7,494 nucleotides of DNA, from the NCBI GenBank assembly GCA_018712885.1, contig DVGE01000253.1, positions 1 through 7,494 on the forward strand, read 5' to 3'. The notes under the pieces are model-generated. The model was not told the DNA's origin, did not search any database, and saw only the letters and a program-made list of their open reading frames with translations. Each line of letters begins with the position of its first letter. The first letter of the stretch is position 1. Position numbers and translations under genes: made by a program. The stretch is from Candidatus Pullichristensenella stercoripullorum. GTDB lineage: Bacteria > Bacillota > Clostridia > Christensenellales > Aristaeellaceae. Below are positions 1 through 7,251 of this stretch, piece after piece.

Positions 1-1827
<1,827 letters not shown>

Positions 1828-1830
1828 GGC

Positions 1831-4251
1831 ATGGCGGGAAAGAAAAAGGACGATAAGATCATCTTTTCCGAGCAGATCGTGCAAAAGTCCATGGAAGAGG
1901 TCATGCACGATTCGATGATGCCCTACTCGGAATACGTCATTCTCGAGCGCGCCCTGCCGCGCGTGGAGGATGGCTTAAAACCCGTGCAGCGCCGCATACT
2001 CTACACCATGCACGAACTGGGCAACACCTTCGACAAGCCGCACCGCAAGTGCGCCCGCATCGTCGGCGATTGCCTCGGTAAATTCCACCCTCACGGCGAT
2101 ATCAGCGTCTACGACGCGCTGGCGCGCATGGCGCAGCCTTTTGCGATGCGCGCGCCGCTGGTGGACGGCCACGGCAACTTCGGCTCCATCGACGGCGACA
2201 GCCCCGCGGCGATGCGCTACACCGAGGCGCGCATGACCGAACTTGCCCAGGTGCTTTTGCAGGACATCGACAAGGACACCGTGGGCTTCCACCTCAACTT
2301 CGACGATACGCAAAAGGAGCCGGACGTGCTGCCCGGCCGCTTCCCCAATCTGCTGGTCAACGGCGCCAACGGCATCGCCGTGGGCCTTGCCACCAACATC
2401 CCCCCGCACAACCTCGGCGAGGCCATTGCCGCCACCGTCGCGCAGATCGAAAACCCGGACATCACCACCGAGGAACTGATGCGCCACATCCCCGCGCCGG
2501 ACTTTCCCACCGGCGGCGTGCTGGCCAGAGACGGCGAACTGTTTGAGGCCTACCAGACCGGCCGCGGCAAGCTCAAACTGCGCGCCAAGGTGGAGATCGA
2601 ACCGGCGGCCAACGGCAAGACGCTTCTGGTCATCCGCGAGATCCCCTATCAGGTCAATAAGTCGGCGATGCTGGAAAAGATCCTGCGCCTCAGCGAGGAA
2701 AAGAAATCCCTGCTTTCCGGCATCAACGACATCCGCGATGAGTCCGACCGGCAGGGCATGCGCGCGGTCATCGAATTAAAGCGCGACGTCGATCCCCAGA
2801 AGGTACTCAACGTCCTCTACAAGTATTCCGACCTGCAGGTGACGGTGGGCGTCAACATGGTGGCCATCGCCGACGGCAAGCCCGTGCAGCTCGGCCTCAA
2901 GGCGCTCATCGGCCACTACATCCGCCACCAGAAAAACGTCGTCACCCGCCGCACCCGCCATGAACTGGAACAGGCCGAGGCGCGCGCCCACATCCTCGAA
3001 GGGCTGATCGTCGCCGTGGATAACCTCGACGAGGTCATCCGCCTCATTCGCGGCAGCAAGACCCCCCGCGAGGCGCGCGATAAACTGATGCAGCGCTTCT
3101 CCCTCACGGAGATACAGGCGCAGGCCATCCTCGATATGCGCCTGCAGCGCCTGACGAACCTGGAGATCCTCACGCTGCGCAAGGAGTACGCGGAGATCGA
3201 AAAGCGCATCGCCTATCTCAAAGGCATACTCACCAGCGAGAAAAAGCTGATGAACGTCATCAAAAAGGAACTGGAGGAGATCGGCGAAAAGTACGCCGAC
3301 GCGCGCCGCACCAAACTGGTGGATTCCTTTGATGAGATCGTCATCGAGGAAGAAGCCCCGGTGGCGGACGAGGCCACTGTGGTCGTCACCCGCGCGGGCT
3401 TTGTGCGCCGCTTCGCCCGCAAGGCGGCGGAAAAGGCGCTGGAGGGCGCGGAGCCGCCGCGCGCGCAGCTGGACGTGATGACCGATGAAAAGCTGCTCTT
3501 CTTTACCGACGCGGGCAACTGCTATGCCGTAGGCGTTTCCCAGATCCCCGAGTGCCGCCCCCGCGACCGCGGCCTGCCGCTGGGCGGTCTCTTGGCGGGC
3601 CTGGCGGCGGACGAGCGCTTTATCTTCGTCTACGCCCCCGGCAAGGACTGGGCGGGCGAGATGACGCTGCTCACCGAGGGCGGCCTCATTAAGCGCATGG
3701 CCGTTGCCGACCTCAACGTGCGCAAGGCGCGCTACGCGGCGCTGACGCTGCGCGAGGGCGACAAGCTGGCCGCCGTGCTGCCGCCGACCGCCTGCAAGGA
3801 CGTTCTCGTCGTCACCCGGCAGGGCATGGCCATTTGCTTCAGCCTTGCCGAGGTCAGCGTGCTGGGCCGTACGGCGGCGGGCGTCAAGGCCATTCAGCTT
3901 GCGCCGAACGACCGCGCCATTGCCTGCATCGCCCACGACGGCGAGGGCGAAGCCCTGCTCGTCACCGATCGCGGCTACATGAAGCGCTGCCTGCTGCTGG
4001 ATTTCGACCGGCAGGCGCGCGGCGGCAAGGGACTGAAAGCTATCACCTTCCTGAAGAACGGCATGAACGGCGAAGCCATCGCCGCCGCCCTGCCCGTGCG
4101 CGAGGCGCGCGCCTTCACCGTCTTCCAGAAGAGCGGCGCGCAGGCGGCCTTCAACACAGAGGAGATCGCCATCGAGACCCGCGCCGGCAAGGGCCAGCCC
4201 TACGTGCTCGCCGTCATGGGCGATCACGTGGAGGACGTGCTCGTGGGCTGA
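1831..4251 (+). CDS. parC: DNA topoisomerase IV subunit A (ParC-like)
   Basis: DNA breakage-reunion subunit of a type IIA topoisomerase, 806 residues, partner of the preceding B subunit. The catalytic Tyr130, which forms the 5'-phosphotyrosyl link, sits in AAMRYTE with the conserved Arg129 before it. The winged-helix region shows LPRVEDGLKPVQRRIL near 42-56 and HPHGD at 86-90. A long coiled-coil arm lies near 449-500 (KEYAEIEKRI onward). The C-terminal beta-pinwheel begins near 517 (VVVTRAGFV). In the first blade I find no QRRGGKG box, the signature needed for DNA wrapping by gyrase, which argues for topoisomerase IV. A box-like QARGGKG occurs instead at 728-734, in a late blade. The residue after HPHGD, equivalent to GyrA Ser83 and ParC Ser80 of E. 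coli, is Ile91; the acidic partner Asp95 is kept. The start is supported by a strong ribosome binding site and the 3-base gap to parE. Confidence 0.92.
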   Translation: MAGKKKDDKIIFSEQIVQKSMEEVMHDSMMPYSEYVILERALPRVEDGLKPVQRRILYTMHELGNTFDKPHRKCARIVGDCLGKFHPHGDISVYDALARMAQPFAMRAPLVDGHGNFGSIDGDSPAAMRYTEARMTELAQVLLQDIDKDTVGFHLNFDDTQKEPDVLPGRFPNLLVNGANGIAVGLATNIPPHNLGEAIAATVAQIENPDITTEELMRHIPAPDFPTGGVLARDGELFEAYQTGRGKLKLRAKVEIEPAANGKTLLVIREIPYQVNKSAMLEKILRLSEEKKSLLSGINDIRDESDRQGMRAVIELKRDVDPQKVLNVLYKYSDLQVTVGVNMVAIADGKPVQLGLKALIGHYIRHQKNVVTRRTRHELEQAEARAHILEGLIVAVDNLDEVIRLIRGSKTPREARDKLMQRFSLTEIQAQAILDMRLQRLTNLEILTLRKEYAEIEKRIAYLKGILTSEKKLMNVIKKELEEIGEKYADARRTKLVDSFDEIVIEEEAPVADEATVVVTRAGFVRRFARKAAEKALEGAEPPRAQLDVMTDEKLLFFTDAGNCYAVGVSQIPECRPRDRGLPLGGLLAGLAADERFIFVYAPGKDWAGEMTLLTEGGLIKRMAVADLNVRKARYAALTLREGDKLAAVLPPTACKDVLVVTRQGMAICFSLAEVSVLGRTAAGVKAIQLAPNDRAIACIAHDGEGEALLVTDRGYMKRCLLLDFDRQARGGKGLKAITFLKNGMNGEAIAAALPVREARAFTVFQKSGAQAAFNTEEIAIETRAGKGQPYVLAVMGDHVEDVLVG

Positions 4252-4271
4252 AACATCCTTCAATGAGCGTT

Positions 4272-4307
4272 CCGTCCGTCGCGGCTTTGCGGCGGGCGGT
4301 TTTGTCT
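4272..4307 (+). terminator. Rho-independent terminator of the parE-parC operon
   Basis: The arms CCGTCCGTCGC (4272-4282) and GCGGCGGGCGG (4289-4299) form an 11-base-pair stem with two G-U pairs and a 6-base loop. TTTTGTCT follows directly. It starts 20 bases after the parC stop. Because the two T positions pair as G-U, a plain inverted-repeat search on DNA could miss it, and on the opposite strand the stem would be weaker (A-C mismatches). Confidence 0.8.
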
Positions 4308-4322
4308 GCGCGCAAATATCGC

Positions 4323-4351
4323 TTGCGGAATATGTCGAAGCCTGTTATCAT
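4323..4351 (+). promoter_or_regulatory. sigma-A-type promoter for the exonuclease-like gene
   Basis: TTGCGG at 4323-4328 (3 of 6 consensus bases), a 17-base spacer and TATCAT at 4346-4351 (5 of 6). It lies between the operon terminator and the ATG at 4386, and predicts transcription starting near 4358. The weak -35 suggests modest expression or help from an activator. Confidence 0.55.
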
Positions 4352-4371
4352 AGTTATAGCAGTATGCGCGC

Positions 4372-4376
4372 GGGGA
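4372..4376 (+). promoter_or_regulatory. ribosome binding site fixing the start at 4386
   Basis: GGGGA, 9 bases before the ATG at 4386. In-frame ATGs further upstream at 4264 and 4332 are less likely starts: the first lies before the terminator and the second within the predicted promoter, so neither would be in the mRNA made from the promoter at 4323-4351. Confidence 0.5.
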
Positions 4377-4385
4377 TGTGAAGGC

Positions 4386-5969
4386 ATGTACGTTATCGTG
4401 GATCTGGAATGGTTTGCCACCAACAGCGGACACATCTGCCCAACGCAGATCGCCGCGTTGCGCGTGGACGCGCATTGGCGCACGGTGGCGACGTTTTATG
4501 AATTGATCCGCCCCCAGGACGGCGTCACGCCCCCGTGGGAACACATTGCCTTTACGGGCGCGTTCAAAGGCGCGTTTGAGGGCGCGTGTTCCGCGCATAC
4601 CGTCCTGAGCAGGCTGGAAAAATGGTTGCGGCCGGATGACGTGCTCTGCTGGTGGCTGGATGGGCCGCCGAAAAAATTCGCCCTGCTGATGGAAACGATC
4701 CTCCGGCGCTGCCTCCTGCTGCACAGGCGCATCCTCCGGCCGTATTTTCTCGCCTGGGCGAACGATGGCAAAACCGTGCGCGGCGATCCGTATGCGTTGG
4801 CGCGCAGCCGAAGCCTGCCCATCCCGGGCGCGGCGCATTGCGCGATAAACGACGTGGTGGTCGTACAGCGCCTGATGCGCGCCATGAAGATACCGACTTC
4901 CGCCCTCGAAGCCCCCGCCAACGCGCGCCCCGCGCGGAAAGCAGCGCAGACATTCCCCTTCTGGTACGACGAACGAACAGGTCTCATCCACGCCGCCGGC
5001 AGCGCCTGTGTTCAGAAAATGGAGGGGCTGCGGGGCATCGGCACGGTCAAGACGTGCCTTGAACGCGGCTACCGCCCCTGCCCGGAATGTTGCGCGGCGG
5101 CATGGAAACGCGCCCTGCGGGAATACAACGCCGAGGTCGTCCGCCAGCGTCGCTGCGGCTACTTCTACTTTGAGGATTCCCCGGTCTTCCATCGCGGCGA
5201 TTGCCCTGACATACTCTACGCGCGGCGCGCGTACAGCGGCGCGGTCTACTTCGATACCTGCATAAACGCCGGCCGACGCCCCTGCAAGCGCTGCAAGCCC
5301 GTCCCCGGGCACTTTGCCTTTGCCACGCCCAAAACGGAAAAGGAGAGTGCCGCCCCCGTTCTGGACGAAAAGGCAAAGCGCGCCCTCGCCCGCCACCGGC
5401 AGGCCGTCCAGGAGCGGGAAAGCGCCCGGCAGACGGAGATGACCGAAACCCAGCGCCGGGACATGGCCACGCTCACTGCTACGGATTGCGCTTTTTGGGC
5501 CGGGCGCGGCTACAAGACGTTCCACCTGCGCTCCTGCCGCAAACTAAGCGGCCTGACGAACCTGCGCGGCTTCCGCACCTACCAACAGGCCCTCAGCGCC
5601 GGTTATCAGCCCTGCCGTGAGTGCAGGCCGACAAAGAAATACGATATTGAACTCTCCATGCCCATCGAAACGCGAGAGCGGAAGGATGAAACTCCGGAAA
5701 CCGTGCTTGCTCTTTGCACGCAGATGGAGCTTCAGCACGAATACAATGAACCCGTTCTGCGTATCCATACGAACTTTGCCGACTGGAGGCTCGACCTGAC
5801 CGCAAAGCCTGTCATCATTGAACACAGGCCGCAGGGGAGCGTGGACTACCACCGCCAGCACCGTATGTTCCTCTCCGCAACCGACGCCGTGTTCTACATA
5901 CACAAGCACGACAGCGCTGGAAGTTCGTCTCTGGAAAGAATGTTGTTCGAGGCAAGGCACAGGGAATGA
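4386..5969 (+). CDS. DEDDh exonuclease-like protein with three Ada-type zinc modules
   Basis: 527 residues, no gene name recognised. The N-terminal domain, about 1-168, looks like a DEDDh 3'-5' exonuclease of the KapD type: MYVIVDLEWF gives the Exo I acids Asp6 and Glu8, and HCAIND gives the Exo III His151 and Asp156. The Exo II acid is less obvious; Asp92 in WWLDG, or Asp83/84, is the candidate. Three cysteine modules follow: His202/Cys208/Cys232/Cys235, His269/Cys273/Cys300/Cys303 and His380/Cys384/Cys410/Cys413, each ending GYRPC-like plus xxC as in the zinc domain of Ada. A charged, probably helical linker (about 314-362) separates modules two and three. Residues 437-527 form a further domain rich in aromatic residues and histidine that I cannot place. 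No signal peptide or membrane segment is seen, so it should be cytoplasmic. A nucleic-acid processing role is an inference; DNA versus RNA cannot be told. Its own promoter separates it from parC. Confidence 0.8.
   Translation: MYVIVDLEWFATNSGHICPTQIAALRVDAHWRTVATFYELIRPQDGVTPPWEHIAFTGAFKGAFEGACSAHTVLSRLEKWLRPDDVLCWWLDGPPKKFALLMETILRRCLLLHRRILRPYFLAWANDGKTVRGDPYALARSRSLPIPGAAHCAINDVVVVQRLMRAMKIPTSALEAPANARPARKAAQTFPFWYDERTGLIHAAGSACVQKMEGLRGIGTVKTCLERGYRPCPECCAAAWKRALREYNAEVVRQRRCGYFYFEDSPVFHRGDCPDILYARRAYSGAVYFDTCINAGRRPCKRCKPVPGHFAFATPKTEKESAAPVLDEKAKRALARHRQAVQERESARQTEMTETQRRDMATLTATDCAFWAGRGYKTFHLRSCRKLSGLTNLRGFRTYQQALSAGYQPCRECRPTKKYDIELSMPIETRERKDETPETVLALCTQMELQHEYNEPVLRIHTNFADWRLDLTAKPVIIEHRPQGSVDYHRQHRMFLSATDAVFYIHKHDSAGSSSLERMLFEARHRE
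4557..4592 (+). repeat. three tandem 12-base units in the exonuclease domain
   Basis: GGCGCGTTCAAA, GGCGCGTTTGAG and GGCGCGTGTTCC lie in direct succession and in frame. They encode Gly-Ala-Phe-Lys, Gly-Ala-Phe-Glu and Gly-Ala-Cys-Ser (residues 58-69), between the Exo I and Exo II regions. The first 7 bases are identical in all three. A small in-frame duplication followed by drift would explain it. Confidence 0.6.
4965..5633 (+). repeat. three divergent copies of an Ada-like zinc-binding module (protein level)
   Basis: The modules span about 4965-5099, 5157-5300 and 5493-5633. Each reads aromatic strand, His-x3/5-Cys, 24 to 27 residues, then (G)(Y/R)(R/Q)PCxxC. Known Ada-type domains use four Cys ligands; here the first appears replaced by His, giving an HCCC set. 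Module one has His-x5-Cys, modules two and three His-x3-Cys. The first two also share a TC(L/I) before the PC motif. The copies are too far apart in DNA sequence to be recent duplications. Confidence 0.7.
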
Positions 5970-6159
5970 ACCCTGCCCCTCACACTTCCCCCGCGCCAAA
6001 CCCGCCCCAGCGCGCGGCGCGCAGAAGCGTCGCGCCCCGCCAGAGGCGGCGGAACGCGCAGAGCAGTTTTCTCAATTTCATTTTCTCACCCTCCAACAAC
6101 ATATGCCGGACGGCGACATTGCGCCATCCGGCATGTTTATCACTGCCGCGCCTGCTGTA
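5970..6159 (+). other. intergenic stretch, no convincing gene
   Basis: Together with the promoter and leader after it, this forms a 255-base gap. The first 90 bases are very GC-rich and can fold locally (CCGCC-AGA-GGCGG at 6037-6049, flanked by GCGT/ACGC), with a TTTT only 9 or more bases beyond the outer arm. A better hairpin lies at 6103-6134. A short open frame starting at an ATGA overlap (5966) is proline/arginine-rich and runs into the -35 box, so I do not call it. Confidence 0.6.
6103..6140 (+). terminator. possible terminator after the exonuclease-like gene
   Basis: ATGCCGGACGGCG (6103-6115) and CGCCATCCGGCAT (6122-6134) form a 13-position stem with one C-A mismatch and a 6-base loop. 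The following GTTTAT is a weak T tract and the hairpin is 134 bases after the stop codon, so termination may be partial. It is the only reasonable candidate before the next promoter. Confidence 0.5.
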
Positions 6160-6188
6160 TTGACATTTAATAGTTCGGAATGTATAAT
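6160..6188 (+). promoter_or_regulatory. full-consensus sigma-A promoter
   Basis: TTGACA at 6160-6165, a 17-base spacer and TATAAT at 6183-6188: all twelve consensus bases with optimal spacing. Transcription should begin near 6195, giving a leader of about 30 bases before the ATG at 6225. Confidence 0.85.
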
Positions 6189-6210
6189 ATCCGTGTAAAA
6201 TCCATACAAG

Positions 6211-6217
6211 AGAGGGA
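6211..6217 (+). promoter_or_regulatory. ribosome binding site fixing the start at 6225
   Basis: AGAGGGA, 7 bases before the ATG at 6225. The in-frame ATG at 6180 is rejected as a start because it overlaps the -10 box and lies upstream of the expected transcription start. Confidence 0.65.
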
Positions 6218-6224
6218 CAGGGCA

Positions 6225-6887
6225 ATGTACGAAAGCAACATCGGGCAGACCATCAAATCTGTCGTTTCCGTCCTCTGTGTCATCGGCATCATCGCCTGCG
6301 TCATCGCCGGCATTGCGCTCATTTCGCAGGGTCTCGGCGCCATCGGCTGGCCGGTCATGCTCGTGGGCGCTTTCTCCATGGCCATCACCTATCTGTTCCT
6401 GTACGGCTTCGGAGAACTCGTGGACAAGACCTGCGAAAACAACGCCGCCATGCTGCGCATCGAGAAGGAGTTGGAAGCGCTCAAGCAGAAAAACGGGGAA
6501 GAAAGCCGACCGGCAGCCGCGCCGGAGAAAGGCCCCGCCAAGGCGCAGGTCGCTCCAAGGGAACTCATCAGCAAAGAGATGATGTCCGCTATGCAGGGGA
6601 TGAAGAGCGCCACGGAGATATACGATTATCTTTCGCAGAAGCTCGATAAGAGCGATGAGGCTGTGCGAGAACTGTTGAAGGCCATAAACGACATTGCCGT
6701 ATCGGAAGAAACTTATGGAAACGATCTCTACAATGCGTTGAGAAAAATCAAGTTATTTGTTGAGCATGGCTGCCGGGTATTCGCCGTTGACCGCAGCGCT
6801 CCCACCATGATCTGTCCCGCCTGCGGAAAAGAGCAGAACACAAATCGTGCGGTCTGCAGCTCCTGCGGCGCACTCTTCCGCAAGTGA
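6225..6887 (+). CDS. two-TM membrane protein with C-terminal zinc ribbon
   Basis: 220 residues, function unknown. Two hydrophobic segments, about 11-34 and 39-61, are joined by a very short turn, so the protein is probably a hairpin in the cytoplasmic membrane with both ends on the same side. A helical, coiled-coil-like stretch (about 62-90), an Ala/Pro-rich linker (about 95-111) and a charged helical region (about 112-182) follow. The end is a zinc ribbon, CPAC-x10-CSSC (Cys197, 200, 211, 214), typical of cytoplasmic zinc ribbons in small Firmicutes membrane proteins. The segment YLFLYGFGELVDKT resembles a stretch I associate with short two-TM zinc-ribbon proteins common in clostridia (recollection, not checked). 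It is a single-gene unit bounded by a consensus promoter and a strong terminator, so the neighbours give no hint of function. Confidence 0.82.
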   Translation: MYESNIGQTIKSVVSVLCVIGIIACVIAGIALISQGLGAIGWPVMLVGAFSMAITYLFLYGFGELVDKTCENNAAMLRIEKELEALKQKNGEESRPAAAPEKGPAKAQVAPRELISKEMMSAMQGMKSATEIYDYLSQKLDKSDEAVRELLKAINDIAVSEETYGNDLYNALRKIKLFVEHGCRVFAVDRSAPTMICPACGKEQNTNRAVCSSCGALFRK

Positions 6888-6900
6888 ACGTTCCCGCTGA

Positions 6901-6927
6901 GCCGTCCGGCCGCCCCGGACGGCTTTT
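6901..6927 (+). terminator. Rho-independent terminator
   Basis: A perfect 9-base-pair stem, GCCGTCCGG (6901-6909) with CCGGACGGC (6915-6923), a 5-base loop, and TTTT. It starts 14 bases after the stop at 6887 and isolates the membrane-protein gene from the valS leader. Confidence 0.92.
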
Positions 6928-6972
6928 CCCTGCCCTGCGCCAAGGTTTTACCATCCCCGCCGCGAATTATGC

Positions 6973-7001
6973 TTGACTCCGCCGCCCAAACTTGCTATAA
7001 T
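6973..7001 (+). promoter_or_regulatory. extended -10 sigma-A promoter of valS
   Basis: TTGACT at 6973-6978 (5 of 6), a 17-base spacer, and TATAAT at 6996-7001 preceded by TG at 6993-6994, an extended -10. Transcription should start near 7008, just before the T-box stem I. Strong constitutive initiation with control left to the leader is the usual design for T-box genes. Confidence 0.88.
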
Positions 7002-7009
7002 CATATTTG

Positions 7010-7230
7010 CCGGTGACGGAGAGGAGTAGCGCGCAGGTTCCCAAGAGAGGGCGGTTCATAGGCTGCAAGGCCGCCCGGATAGCCGAGGCGCGAAGGTCGC
7101 TCCCGAGGCGGGCGGGCGAAGGGAAGTAGTCCGCCGGGGCGCGCCCCGTACAGCGCAAAGAGGCCCCGCAAGGGGCAAATAAAGGTGGTACCGCGGTCTG
7201 TCCCCGCCCTTTGGCCGGGACAGGCTTTTT
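7010..7230 (+). promoter_or_regulatory. T-box riboswitch, valine-specific (GUC specifier)
   Basis: Leader RNA that binds uncharged tRNA-Val and lets transcription continue into valS. Stem I opens with GAGGAGTAG (7021-7029, loop-E side) and closes at GTCGCTCCCGAG. The specifier GTC at 7096-7098 would pair with anticodon GAC. The upper stem I is GGGCGG (7049-7054) with CCGCCC (7071-7076), next to the conserved AGAGAG and CTGCAAG elements. A GC-rich stem II region carries GAA and AGTAG S-turn-like parts (7118-7129), and GGGGCGCGCCCC lies at 7136-7147. Stem III is GCCCC-GCAA-GGGGC (7163-7176) with a GNRA loop. The antiterminator is complete: AAAGG (7181-7185) with CCTTT (7208-7212), bulge TGGTACC (7186-7192), and GCGG (7193-7196) with CCGC (7204-7207). 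In the bulge TGGT pairs with the ACCA end of the tRNA; the T fits an A discriminator. Confidence 0.95.
7196..7230 (+). terminator. T-box attenuator terminator, alternative to the antiterminator
   Basis: CTGTCCC (7198-7204) pairs with GGGACAG (7217-7223), with an inner GCC/GGC extension after one C-C mismatch and an outer G-C pair (7196-7225), followed by TTTTT (7226-7230). It shares 7196-7212 with the antiterminator, so the two folds exclude each other. Charged tRNA-Val favours this one and stops transcription before valS. Confidence 0.92.
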
Positions 7231-7251
7231 ATATCGCACGGAGGGAAGACC

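Noticed and set aside
2776..4263. Long minus-strand open frame opposite parC (about 495 codons)
   Set aside because: It is antisense to a strongly conserved gene, has no recognisable domain, and long antisense frames are expected in GC-rich coding DNA.
3834..4385. Upstream extension of the exonuclease-like frame into parC
   Set aside because: It overlaps conserved parC pinwheel codons in another frame, is arginine/alanine-rich low-complexity translation, and crosses a terminator.
4260..5525. Long minus-strand open frame opposite the exonuclease-like gene
   Set aside because: The plus strand carries nuclease and zinc motifs, a promoter and a ribosome binding site; the minus-strand translation has no motif and would run across the plus-strand promoter and terminator.
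5966..6163. 65-codon open frame starting at an ATGA overlap with the exonuclease-like stop
   Set aside because: Composition is Pro/Arg-rich like random GC-rich sequence, the spacing to any ribosome binding site is too short, and it spans a hairpin and reaches into the -35 box.
6180..6224. Earlier ATG (6180) as the start of the membrane protein
   Set aside because: It overlaps the -10 box, upstream of the expected transcript start; the ATG at 6225 has its own ribosome binding site.
7136..7147. GGGGCGCGCCCC palindrome as a protein operator
   Set aside because: It lies inside the T-box leader between stem I and stem III, where RNA structure is the simpler explanation.
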